DNA of 64,000 nt from the NCBI GenBank assembly GCA_947561585.1, contig CANNZV010001123.1, positions 272,572 through 336,571 on the forward strand. Reading direction: 5' to 3'. A program made the position numbers and the translations under genes. The notes under the pieces are model-generated. The model did not search any database, had not been told where the DNA came from, and was given only the letters and a program-made list of their open reading frames with translations. Source of the stretch: Caprella mutica. Taxonomy: Eukaryota; Arthropoda; Malacostraca; Amphipoda; Caprellidae. Below, one piece after another: positions 46,690 through 58,545 of this stretch. How positions within the stretch are numbered: the stretch's first letter is position 1; each line of letters opens with the position of its first letter.

Positions 46690-49600
46690 CTGTAGATAGA
46701 GAGTTAGTATCTGTTTGAAATCAATAATGACATTGTGGCAATATCTCCTACTTTCTTGCATCGACTGGAAGCAGACTTTTGATCATCCTGAAGACATTTT
46801 CTTGGTGTCCTTTGGGCACGTCCACCACTCTCAAAGATGGCGCTATTCCGCCACTATCTTTAGGTAGAGGGAAGTATTGATCTTCACCAGAAGAGTCATT
46901 GTAAGGTACTGTGATGGCTGTACATGAAATAATATTAATAATAATAACTAAAGTAGTCAACTGTTGAAAAGAAATATTGGATGGGCAATTTACAAAAATG
47001 TATAGCACTCAAATCTATATATTTCTCGATTCAATCAATGCAAGATAAAAAGATTCATTAAATAATATATAAGCAAGATTATTTAGTATTTGTTATTGCA
47101 AAATAGTTTACATAACGCACCTATAGTTACTTTAGATAGTTATTCGTTAATAAATAACTCTTTAATATTGCAAATAATTTGAAAGGTTACATAGCGCAAA
47201 AGAGTACACCATTCCTGTAGCCTCAAATTACATTATAGAATAAGAATTCTTATCAGGGAAAAATCTTTTGAAATTTTAGTGGTATCGATAAATTTTTCTA
47301 AGACAATACTACCAATCAGCAATCGTATAACAAGAAACATAATACAGATCTTACAACATCTCTTGATGGTAAATTCCTAGTTAACGACAGCCTTCTATAC
47401 CAGCTTCCTAATCACCGACAGCCTTCTATACCAGCTTCCTATAATTAACGACATCCTTCAATACCAGCTTCCTAGTTAACGACAGCCTTCTATACCAGCT
47501 TCCTAGTTAACGACAGCCTTCTATACCAGCTTCCTAGTTAACGACAGCCTTCTATACCAGCTTCCTAGTTAACGACAGCCTTCTATACCAGCTTCCTAGT
47601 TAACGACAGCCTGCTATACCAGTTTCCTTGTTAACGACAGCCTTTTATAATAGCTTCCTTGTTAACGACAGCCTTTTATACTAGCTTCCTAGTTAACGAA
47701 AGCCTTTTATACTAGCTTCCTAGTTAACGACAGCCTTTTATAATAGCTTCCTAGTAAACAACATCCCTCCATACATTATTAAAACTTTTGTAGTTAAAAA
47801 CAGCATTCTATACACTGTTTATATATATAATATTTATCATTGAATAGAGGGTTGTCTTCAACTTGGAAGCTGGCAAATTACCAGATTCCTAGATATTGCT
47901 AGGGATGTCATTATTCATTAAAGTTATTACTCCTTGAAGATCATTTTTCTGATTCTAAAGCACAGACAACACTAACGGGGAATTTTCTGATCTGCACTTC
48001 ACTTCTGAAGTTAATTGCCTGATAATTTTGTACCAAAAATCTAAGACACTTACTAACTGTTGCGTCCACACCATCTAAATATAAAAGTTTGTGACTTTTG
48101 AACGAGGAAATGCTGATGAAGATGGACGGTCTCTCTACTTTCGGGTTCGTCCGTTCAGAAGGTTTTTTATTTCCTATTTTGTGTTTTAGAACCGAAATAC
48201 TCAGTTGTGAATCGATGCATCCTTTGAAGTAAGGAATAAAAACACTGCAATAGGAAAGAAATCATTAGTTTAATTGTTTATAATCTAGTATATGCAATTG
48301 GATCACTTGTGTCAAACGAGACGTTTTGTATGTGAAACTGAACTCATTTGGGTAACAGCTTTCAAATCTGATTTAAGTTAAGTGAAGCTATAGAAGTCCA
48401 TAAGCTAAAGGTAGTAATTGAAGTATTAGATCCATTCAGTTTTTAATAACTTTTTATTGTTAATTTTATATTATTTTTCCAAATCAGACAACGATGACGT
48501 CACAAATACAAAACAACTCGATGTCTACACATTTTGAATACAGTGGTTCACTTCACTAACTTCACGTTCTTCAATTCCTTGAAGATGTCATCACTCAAAG
48601 GTTTCATCTCATCATGACTCTCATGCATGTCAATTCGAAGGGATTTATAAAAAGCATCTGTGTTTTTACTCTTGATATACTTTTTCGTTTTCTGCATCAG
48701 ACTCAAGTGTTTGGTTAGTGTTGCCAACTCTCTTTCTTCGTCGATAAATAACAACATTTCTGAATCAATTACTGGGCAAAGTATAGTCATGACTGCTTCG
48801 TTGTAGTTGGAATCAGCGATCAAAGCGTCACAGTTGTGAAAATTGGGACGAACTTTAGTCTTCATTATCGTATTCAAAACAGAGGATATCTTGCTGAAGC
48901 TACCGTCTGATATTAACTGAAGAGTTACAAACCGTAAAATGTTCCAATACCTGAGGAATAGTAAAGGAATATTATTTGGCAAATCTCTTGACTTAACCAG
49001 CTCTTGATTTAAACTCAATGAACATTCTGACTGAAAAATTTGCTTTAAAACACAGAGATGGGATATTATTGTATTAGACAACACCAAAGTAAACGAATAC
49101 AGACAAAGTGAATGCACATAGATTTTAAGGAAACCATTTGGTGTGAGATAACAAAACGTCTTAATAAATGGTAAAACTTATTGATAGGTTTAGGAATTAT
49201 GAACTGCTATATCCTTAAACTGCAAATTAATATAAATTAGAACATCGCTTTATACTCACATTTCTTGTCCATTAGCAATCGGAATGACTCCATTAAAATG
49301 TTTTCCGATAACCCTTAAAAAGATCGAAAAAAATTATTCTATTTTCAGATATTAATTTTACAAAATATCAGCATGCATGATTAAATTTATTGTATTAATA
49401 GGGAGAATCCTAAATTTCAAGAGTCAATTTCTATTATAAAAATTGGCAGAAAAGTTTTTGATAAGAATACAAGGTTCGTTTATTTGTAATATTCACTTGG
49501 CTCTAATATATTTCAACCAACCACCACCTGAAAACTACCAGATAGACGGATTGTTATCAGCCTCTTCTTAGATTTACAACCATCAGATGGTTGATTTACA

Positions 49601-52600
49601 ACCAACCTGATGGTTTAATTTCAAATTTTACAAATTTATCCTCGTGTACTCATATAAAATATAGACAATCATTATATTTAGTAAATTTTATATCTGTAAA
49701 TGTTAAATTTGTAAACAATCAAGAATTACTACTGATACACTTTCCTTTTACTGTATATGGAACATGGCTGTATGCTCCTCTAGATTTCAAGAAACCCTCT
49801 CCATATTTACTAAAGTAATTTTTTTTTTGTTTAAAATCTCAAAATTCAGTCATAGGTACCTTTCTAGCTGAAAATCCGTGTCCTCGCAATTACTCAAGTG
49901 GAGTGCCTCCAGAAAGTCAGTCATTGAGTATTCCTGGTCAGATTTCCTTTCCATGACACTCTCTATAATCTTACATGCTACAAAGTATTCCTGGATGGTA
50001 GTGTGATGAAAGTGGAAGGTTTTCAGTGTCCCCGTACACTCAGGAGACAGCACACCAGTGAGAATGCTTTCGACACTAAAACTCTCATCGGAAAGCATTT
50101 TGCAATCTCTCATCAAGTGCACGTAATCGTTATTGGCAAAAAAGTATTTGTTTTTATTGCAAAGTTTGACACTGTGCTGACAAATCACTCTCATGATTTT
50201 CTTCGCTAATGGTCCCACTTCTGAAATGCATTGGGATTTAAGTTTCTCTTCGATCATATCTTGGAAATATTTATAGAGATTCCTATTTAATTACCGTATC
50301 TGCCGCATCTCTTTTGACAAAGGAGTAGAATAGGGCGAGCAGAACAGGCGATGAAAAAATAACATTTACATTTCCTGGTAATTCTCTGAAAGTACTTACA
50401 ATTTTCTCCCTGTCGGTTTCAGATAGTTTACATGCGAATTTCCGTAAGAATGTTAGCCTCGTATCATTATATTTAATTTTTTGAATTTCAAAGTAATCGT
50501 GAGCTATAGATCTGTTTTTGAGAATGATGTCACTGAGAGCCAAGATGGCCTTTCCTCGACCTGATATGATGCAAGAAGCTGTAGGTTTTACCTCACATAA
50601 ATCTATCACTGAATGGATGAGCTCTCTTGATCTGTCGTTAACTTCATCATAACCATCTATAATGAAAAGCAAATCATCAGTCAATCGAATTGCGTCCATA
50701 ATTTCTTCCTTGGAGAACCTACCAAGAATCGTTCTGAACTGAGATATCACAAATTCTCCCAAATGTGAATAACTATCACTCCTACAAGAGATAAATGTCA
50801 CCAATTTGAACTCTCTCATATTTCTGTACCTTGATGGTCCGCATAGAATGTCATAGAACAAAGATTTCATAAAGGTTGTTTTTCCAGAACCTGGATCTCC
50901 AAGAACTAATACGATTTTCTCTGTTATTTGGTCAAATATGTTGGAGCTGTCGAAGCTGACAGCGTAACCTTTTTTTGTTCGACACCGTAAGTCGATATTT
51001 ACGTACGCATCATCACAATCGATGTAAGTATCCGATCCTGGAATGTATATAAAGAATTGCTTGTGTTTCTCCTTCAAAATTTTGTAACAATTAGGAATCA
51101 TATAATCCCGAATGAATTTCACTTTGGAATTGTGGTCAGTGATGGTGTCTTCAATAATGCTGAGAAATTCTTCGTCTATCTTTGATTTAATGTTATTCAC
51201 ATTAACTATATTACATATGATGCAAGCTTTTTCTATGCAGGCATGTATAGCCTTTTGCAAATCTGTGATGAAGATTGGGTCCAAACCAACTGAAAAATTC
51301 TTGAAGAATACATTCCTTATGTCTTTCACAACTTTCAATAAAGATTCCATGCTTTGGGGATTATTTAACCTCTCTTTATACTCCACAGTCCCCATTTGGG
51401 ATATTTGTTCATACCAAACAATGGATAGCAGCTGGTGCAGAAAAGTAACATCTAAATTATCCAGATTCACCTGGTCAAGTTGAGACTGGTTCTCTTTCAC
51501 CCAATCGGTTAAATCTTCTCTTCCTTTCGGTGTTTGATTGTTAAGGAAGTTCGAAAGATGGAATAGGTCCTTGGATTGAATGTACTTGAGAATGGTTTGT
51601 CTGGTCCCTTTTCTCCAAACTAGGTTGATAATTGTTTTGTAGAGTAACGGTGCGCAGGTGTGGCAGGCTACGTAACTTCTGTACAGGTAAGTATGCTCGT
51701 CTGACAAAGATTCGATCGGCAGTGGGTTTTGGGCCGGTTCCGTCAGATCATTTGAAAACTTTACCTGTCGTATAGAACAATATGTTTTATCATCTTTCCT
51801 GTTTATTTTATTCAGTAGGACTAATCATATCCTTCAGAATTAAATGTGATATCACTGACGTGAAAACAGAGAGCAGTTACAAGGGACTGAAAAGTGTATC
51901 CGGTAAATTCATCCCAGAAAATTCATCATATGGTAAATTTATCGGATGGTAAATTCATTGCATGGTGAATTCATCGCATGGTGAATTCATCGCATGGTGA
52001 ATTCATCGCATGGTAAATTCATCGAATGGTAAATTCATCGCATCGTACATTTTAAAACTAAATTGATAAACTTAAATAAACTCTTTGCAAATATTAGTCG
52101 CAACCTTACTTTACTTTTCGCTGTATTAAAGTAACTTGTTTTGTACGAATCTGTGCTGTTAGATTACTTTATATGATTCAAATTTTAATAATAAATTTCA
52201 AATAATTTTCATATGTACCTATATTGTATATCATACAATTACTACAAAATCTAAAAATATTCAACAAGTGAGAAACTGCATTTATTTATAATTATATAAA
52301 AAAATCTAATTTAATTTTTTTATTATCTCTTAAAATTACGTATTTGTTTAGCTACTCATAGTGTGACAACAACATAACTGTAAATGCTCTGCAAAGCGTA
52401 ATATGATCAGCAAAGCGTAATTGCGCCAGTAAACGAGAACCAAGTTTCTGATTATTTAAGAGATATTGCTTACAATAATTTCATCTTTTTAGAAAGTAAT
52501 TTTGATATATTTTTTTGCAATTGTAACGATAGAATCGACATGTGATATGTATTTCTAATATTAACGGTTTGCTTTAGCAACATATCCATATATTATTTGT

Positions 52601-53231
52601 AGCGTTATAATGTCTTTTTAAAACACATCTTATACTTTTGTACCTAACTATTATTTATAATATGTACCTTTTTATTTATATTTACCGATGATTTACCATA
52701 CGTTGAAATATCCCAGCGATGAATTTACCATCAATAAATCATGCGTCGCATTATTTACACTGATCCACAAAAAGAAACAGAAGGATATAAATGGTACTCC
52801 ATGAAAATGTTTTTCTACCACCGTATACCTGTGACGGTACTCGTGAACACAGGAAAGATAATCAGTGAAAACAGTCGGTTTTAACGAAATATACAAGTAC
52901 TTCCATGACAAGTACCTACCGGTGATTGCACTCACGCTTGGAAGAGGGAAATGAAGAGGTGATAATAAATAAAGCCTATGAGTCTACCATACATAAAATC
53001 TTAGAACTCGTAGTTGAACAGCATCCTCTAAAACTACAAATAGCGTAAAAATTACAATAGTTTGTTCGACAGTTGAATATTGTAAGACAACTAATTTAAT
53101 TTCCATCTGTACTCTACCTGTTTCTTTTTTTGTGTCCAAATTAGAAGGAACAGAAAGTTGACCAGTGTGAGGGCCAGTACACTTGCTACCACCAAATTAT
53201 CAGTCGTTAACTCATTCAAGGAGAAAGACAT
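46563..53231 (-). CDS. Membrane-anchored HEPN-NACHT NLR-like protein, gene 2
   Basis: Exons: 53231-53118 (transmembrane), 51764-49860 (HEPN-like and NACHT), 48950-48561, 48244-48054, 46917-46752, 46689-46563. Phases agree at every junction except for one extra base inside the large exon near 50283; allowing for it the product is about 963 residues. Seen: an N-terminal hydrophobic helix followed by QKKKQ; a HEPN-like segment with RNVFFK where gene 1 has RNKVSH; P-loop GDPGSGKTT (50874-50900), Walker B LLFIIDGYDEV, sensor SGR, and FHHTTIQEYFVA. The C-terminal exons contain a strand-helix pattern resembling LRR units (YKLNLVRCSLTIPEVNELKK). Family knowledge: NACHT proteins oligomerise on ligand sensing. 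Inferred: a membrane-tethered receptor whose HEPN part is probably no longer an active RNase. The frameshift means it is a young pseudogene or a sequencing error. Confidence 0.78.
46752..46917 (-). CDS. Gene 2, C-terminal exon 5
   Basis: The acceptor CATGTACAG precedes 46917; phase 1 in. Encodes ITVPYNDSSGEDQYFPLPKD and following to LLPVDARK. The proposed donor GTAGGA is weak; without it the frame stops at TAG 46748-46750 and the protein would end here. Confidence 0.6.
47365..47770. repeat. 31-bp tandem array, about 13 copies
   Basis: The unit is AGTTAACGACAGCCTTCTAT plus ACCAGCTTCCT. It lies in the intron between exons 4 and 5 of gene 2. Confidence 0.93.
48054..48244 (-). CDS. Gene 2, C-terminal exon 4
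   Basis: The acceptor TATTGCAG precedes 48244 and the donor GTAAGT is at 48048-48053; phase 2 in, phase 1 out, as in exon 3 of gene 1. Encodes VFIPYFKGCIDSQLSISVLK and following to LLYLDGVDATV. No named domain. Confidence 0.68.
48561..48950 (-). CDS. Gene 2, C-terminal exon 3
   Basis: The acceptor TTCCTCAG precedes 48950 and the donor GTTAGT is at 48555-48560; 390 bp, phase 2 in and out. Starts YWNILRFVTLQLISDGSFSK, homologous to the YGNIIKLLIFE exon of gene 1. Confidence 0.75.
49860..51764 (-). CDS. Gene 2, HEPN-like/NACHT exon with a frameshift
   Basis: The acceptor CGACAG precedes 51764 and the donor GTACCT is at 49854-49859. The frame from 51764 is open to a stop near 50283. From there the homologous sequence continues one frame over (NRNLYKYFQDMIEEK onward, aligning with KAIREIFYTEIRKKL of gene 1). 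Exon length is 1905 where 1904 would keep phase, so exactly one surplus base explains both. No ATG opens the long frame, which fits an internal exon. Confidence 0.82.
51900..52735. mobile_element. Inverted-repeat element E with micro-repeat ends
   Basis: The left arm (51900-52055) is an array of GGTAAATTCATCGCAT-type motifs; the right arm (52684-52735) has the inverted ATGAATTTACC and GATGATTTACC. AT-rich core of about 620 bp without coding sequence. It sits in intron 1 of gene 2. Ends and target duplication not resolved. Confidence 0.7.
53118..53231 (-). CDS. Gene 2, exon 1 with signal-anchor helix
   Basis: ATG at 53231; 38 codons ending at the donor CAG/GTAGAG, phase 0. The product has about 12 polar residues, a hydrophobic stretch (NLVVASVLALTLVNFLFLLI) and then WTQKKKQ. 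The positive residues after the helix predict N-terminus outside and the NACHT part in the cytoplasm. Assigned to gene 2 by strand, position and phase match to the next acceptor at 51765. Confidence 0.65.
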
Positions 53232-53410
53232 ATTTTCTTTCTGGAAATAAATATGTTACTATTCCTAGAACAAATGATTGACGTTACTAACTGATTCTTT
53301 GATTCGTCACCATGAGTGTAGAACAGTAATCAACTCTAACTTTTCGGTTAGTACACCGGAGAGAGATGTTTAGGTTGAACCAGTATAGTGAGGATTCAAA
53401 TAAGAATATT

Positions 53411-54158
53411 AATATTGCTAACAGTGTCCTCATTGGGGTACTTACTGTGTCCCTATATTGCTAACAGTGTCCTCATTGGGGTACTTACTGTGTCCCTTTA
53501 TTGCTAACAGTGTCCTCATTGGGGTACTTACTGTGTCCCTATATTGCTAACAGTGTCCTCATTGGGGTACTTACTGTGTCCCTATATTGCTAACAGTGTC
53601 CTCATTGGGGTACTTACTGTGTCCATATATTGCTAACAGTGTCCTCATTGGGGTACTTACTGTGTCCCTATATTGCTAACAGTGTCCTCATTGGGGTACT
53701 TACTGTGTCCTTATATTGCTAACAGTGTCCTCATTGGGGTACTTACTGTGTCCCTATATTGCTAACAGTGTCCACATTGGAGTACTTACTGTGTCCCTAT
53801 ATTGCTAACAGTGTCCTCATTGGGGTACTTACTGTGTCCCTATATTGCTAACAGTGTCCTCATTGGGGTACTTACTGTGTCCCTATATTGCTAACAGTGT
53901 CCTCATTGGGGTACTTACTGTGTGTCCCTATATTGCTAACAGTGTCCTCATTGGGGTACTTACTGTGTCCCTATATTGCTAACAGTGTCCTCATTGGGGT
54001 ACTTACTGTGTCCCTATATTGCTAACAGTGTCCTCATTGGACTACTTACTGTGTCCCTATATTGCTAACAGTGTCCTCATTGGGGTACTTACTGTGTCCC
54101 TATATTGCTAACAGTGTACTCATTGGAGTACTTACTGTGTCCCTATATTGCTAACAGT
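53411..54158. repeat. 43-bp satellite, left block
   Basis: The unit is TATTGCTAACAGTGTCCTCA plus TTGGGGTACTTACTGTGTCCCTA; about 17 copies. It continues in register at 56380 after a transposon insertion. Confidence 0.97.
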
Positions 54159-56379
54159 CAGAGATGGGCGGGAAAGTACTTCCCAAGTACCAAGTAAAAG
54201 TACTAAGTAACAAGTAAGTACTTCAAGTACTACTTCAAGTACTTTCTAAAAAGTACTTTGAATAATTACTTAGAAGTACTTTTTACAATTACTTGTTACT
54301 TTCCAAGTAAAAAGTACTTTGCAAAGTACATTTTTTTCCTTTCAGTTAAGAGATTTAAAAAAAATAAATTTAAAATCTCTACAAAATTAATTCTTTTTCT
54401 CATCAAAACTGTATTTACAGAAACTGGATAAAAACTAGAGTTTGAAGATGTCCAACATGTTGGAAAATTGTTTGTCAAGCAGAAAAATTGAAAACTCTGT
54501 CAAACAGTAGAATCGAAAACTAAGACTATAAGACATTGTATACTTTTATGTGACGGTGAATATTTATATATTCTGACATACAATCATGTATAGAGACTAT
54601 GAGTTATATTGACCAATTTTAAGTACATTGAATATAATTATTCTGTGATACCTAGATATCACAACCAATATTTACCAAACACATTGACGAATTATAAGCG
54701 TGTGGACGTGTACAGTGAGTCACTGTGATGATGTACTATCAGAGTAAAGAGTCACTGTGATGATGTACTATCAGAGAAAAGAGTCACTGTGATGATGTAC
54801 TATCAGAGAAAAGATTCACTGTGATGATGTACTATCAGAGTAAAGAGTCACTGTGATGATGTACTATCAGAGAAAAGAGTCACTGTGATGATGTACTATC
54901 AGAGTAAAGAGTCACTGTGATGATGTACTATCAGAGTAAAGAGTCACTGTGATGATGTACTATCAGAGAAAAGAGTCACTGTGATAATGTACTATCAGAG
55001 TAAAGAGTCACTGTGATGATGTACTATCAGAGTAAAGAGTCACTGTGATGATGTACTATCAGAGAAAAGATTCACTGTGATGATGTACTATCAGAGTAAA
55101 GAGTCACTGTGATGATGTACTATCAGAGAAAAGAGTCACTGTGATGATGTACTATCAGAAAAGAGTCACTGTGATGATGTACTATCGGAGTAAAGAGTCA
55201 CTGTGATGATGTACTATCAGAGAAAAGAGTCACTGTGATGATGTACTATCAGAGAAAAGAGTCACTGTGATGATGTACTATCAGAGTAAAGAGTCACTGT
55301 GATGATTTAATATCAGAGTAAAGAGTCACTGTGATGATGTACTATCAGAGAAAAGTCACTGTGATCATGTACTATCAGAGAAAGGAATCACTGTGATGAT
55401 GTACTATCAGAAAAAAGAGTCACTGTGATGATGTACTATCAGAGAAAACAGTCACTATGATGATGTACTATCAGAGAAAAAAGTCACTATGATGATGTAC
55501 TATCAGAGAAAAAAGTCACTGAGAAGATGTACTATCAGAGAAAAGAGTCACTGTGATGATGTACTATCAGATAAAAGAGTCACTGTGATGATGTACTATC
55601 AGATAAAAGAGTCACTGTGATGATGTACTATCAGATAAAAGAGTCACTGTGATGATGTACTATTAGATAAAAGAGTCACTGTGATGATGTACTATCAGAT
55701 AGAAGAGTCACTGTGATGATGTAGTATCAGATAAAAGAGTCACTGTGATGATGTACTATCAGAGTAAAGAGTCACTGTGATGATGTACTATCAGAGAAAA
55801 GAGTCACTGTGATGATGTACTATCAGAGAAAAGAGTCACTGTGATAATGTACTATCAGAGAAAAGAGTCACTGTGATGATGTACTATCAGAGAAAAGAGT
55901 CACTGTGATGATGTACTGTCAGAGAAAAGAGTCACTGTGATGATGTACTATCAGAGAAAAGAGTCACTGTGATGATGTACTATCAGAGAAAAGAGTCACT
56001 GTGATGATGTACTGTCAGAGAAAAGAGTCACTGTGATGATGTACTATCAGAGAAAAGAGTCACTGTGATGATGTACTGTCAGAGAAAAGAGTCACTGTGA
56101 TGATGTACTATCAGAGAAAAGAGTCACTGTGATGATGTACTATCAGATAAAAAAGTCACTTAGAAGATGTACTGTCAGAGTTGACAGTATAAATTATTAG
56201 TTTTTAAATTGTATAGTAAATGTACTTGGTACTTGAAAGTACTTTAAAAAGTACTTGGCACTTGTACTTTGAAAGTACTTTTTTATTTGAGTACTTGGGC
56301 AACTACTTCAAGTACATTGATTTACGAGTACTTGTACTTGGTACTTAAGTACTTTCGATGTACTTTTCGCCCATCTCTG
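54159..56379. mobile_element. hAT-like non-autonomous element, 2221 bp
   Basis: It starts CAGAGATGGGCGGGAAAGTA and ends with TACTTTTCGCCCATCTCTG, a perfect 12-bp terminal inverted repeat extended by imperfect pairing. It is flanked by a perfect 8-bp duplication CTAACAGT (54151-54158 and 56380-56387) that belongs to the satellite unit. The 8-bp duplication and CAGAGATGGGC-type end are typical of hAT. Sub-terminal regions are dense in AAGTACTT motifs, possibly transposase sites. No transposase frame; most of the interior is a 32-bp satellite. Confidence 0.88.
54712..56175. repeat. 32-bp satellite inside the hAT-like element, about 45 copies
   Basis: The unit is GAGTCACTGTGATGATGTAC plus TATCAGAGAAAA. 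Variants AGTAAA and GATAAA are clustered, a sign of local unit spread. Confidence 0.97.
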
Positions 56380-58545
56380 CTAACAGTGTCCTCATTGGGG
56401 TACTTACTGTGTCCCTATATTGCTAACAGTGTCCTCATTGGGGTACTTACTGTGTCCCTATATTGCTAACAGTGTCCTCATTGGGGTACTTACTGTGTCC
56501 CTATATTGCTAACAGTGTCCTCATTGGACTACTTACTGTGTCCCTATATTGCTAACAGTGTCCTCATTGGACTACTTACTGTGTCCCTATATTGCTAACA
56601 GCGTCCTCATTGGGGTACTTACTGTGTCCCTATATTGCTAACAGTGTCCTCATTGGAGTACTTACTGTGTCCCTATATTGCTAACAGTGTCCTCATTGGA
56701 CTACTTACTGTGTCCCTATATTGTTAACAGTGTCCTCATTGGACTACTTACTGTGTCCCTATATTGCTAACAGTGTCCTCATTGGACTACTTACTGTGTC
56801 CCTATGTTGCTAACAGTGTCCTCATTGGACTACTTACTGTGTCCCTATATTGCTAACAGTGTCCTCATTGGGGTACTTACTGTGTCCCTATATTGCTAAC
56901 AGTGTCCTCATTGGGGTACTTACTGTGTCCCTATGTTGCTGACAGTGTCCTCATTGGGATACTTACTGTGTCCCTATATTGCTAACAGTGTCCTCATTGG
57001 GGTACTTACTGTGTCCCTATATTGCTAACAGTGTACTCATTGGAGTACTTACTGTGTCCCTATATTGCTAACAGTGTCCTCATTGGGGTACTTAATGTGT
57101 CCCTATATTGCTAACAGTGTCCTCATTGGGGTACTTACTGTGTCCCTACATTGCTAACAGTATCCTCATTGAGGTACTTACTGTGTCCCTATATTGCTAA
57201 CAGTGTCCTCATTGGGGTACTTACTGTGTCCCTATATTGGTAACAGTGTCCTCATTGGAGTACTTACTGTGTCCCTACATTGCTAACAGTGTCCTCATTG
57301 GGGTACTTACTGTGTCCCTATATTGCTAACAGTGTCCTCATTGGGGTACTTACTGTGTCCCTATATTGCTAACAGTGTCCTCATTGGGGTAGTTACTGTG
57401 TCCCTATATTGCTAACAGTGTCCTCATTGGAGTACTTACTGTGTCCCTACATTGCTAACAGTGTCCTCATTGGGGTACTTACTGTGTCCCTATATTGCTA
57501 ACAGTGTCCTCATTGGGGTACTTACTGTGTCCCTATATTGCTAACAGTGTCCTCATTGGGGTACTTACTGTGTCCCTATATTGCTAACAGTGTCCTCATT
57601 GGGGTACTTACTGTGTCCCTATATTGCTAACAGTGTCCTCATTGGGGTACCTACTGTGTCCCTATATTGCTAACAGTGTCCTCATTGGAGTACTTACTGT
57701 GTCCCTACATTGCTAACAGTGTCCTCATTGGGGTACTTACTGTGTTCCTATATTGCTAACAGTGTCCTCATTGAGGTACTTACTGTGTCCCTATATTGCT
57801 AACAGTGTCCTCTTTGGGGTACTTACTGTGTCCCTATATTGCTAACAGTGTCCTCATTGGGGTACTTACTGTGTCCCTATATTGCTAACAGTGTCCTCAT
57901 TGGGGTACTTACTGTGTTCCTATATTGCTAACAGTGTCCTCATTGGAGTACTTACTGTGTCCCTACATTGCTAACAGTGTCCTCATTGGGGTACTTACTG
58001 TGTCCCTATATTGCTAACAGTGTCCTCATTGGGGTACTTACTGTGTCCCTATATTGCTAACAGTGTCCTCATTGGGGTACTTACTGTGTCCCTATATTGC
58101 TAACAGTGTCCTCATTGGGGTACTTACTGTGTCCCTATATTGCTAACAGTGTCCTCATTGGGGTACTTACTGTGTCCCTATATTGCTAACAGTGTCCTCA
58201 TTGGAGTACTTACTGTGTCCCTACATTGCTTACAGTGTCCTCATTGGGGTACTTACTGTGTTCCTATATTGCTAACAGTGTCCTCATTGGAGTACTTACT
58301 GTGTCCCTATATTGCTAACAGTGTCCTCATTGGGGTACTTACTGTGTCCCTATATTGCTAACAGTGTCCTCATTGGGGTACTTACTGTGTCCCTATATTG
58401 CTAACAGTGTCCTCATTGGGGTACTTACTGTGTCCCTATATTGCTAACAGTGTCCTCATTGGAGTACTTACTGTGTCCCTACATTGCTAACAGTGTCCTC
58501 ATTGGGGTACTTACTGTGTCCCTATATTGCTAACAGTGTCCTATA
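56380..58545. repeat. 43-bp satellite, right block
   Basis: About 50 further copies of the unit of 53411-54158. Variants (GGACTACTTACT, GGAGTACTTACTGTGTCCCTACATT) recur in clusters, showing higher-order spread. Confidence 0.97.

Noticed and set aside
50246..50282. Tiny intron instead of a frameshift in gene 2
   Set aside because: A GT-AG interval of about 36 bp would be too short for a normal intron, and it would remove residues that align with gene 1.
54159..56379. Independent satellite region rather than a transposon
   Set aside because: The matched terminal inverted repeats and the exact 8-bp duplication show an insertion event.
56269..58361. Plus-strand SLGYLLCPYIANS repeat frames
   Set aside because: Products of the 43-bp satellite; no start context or splice signals.
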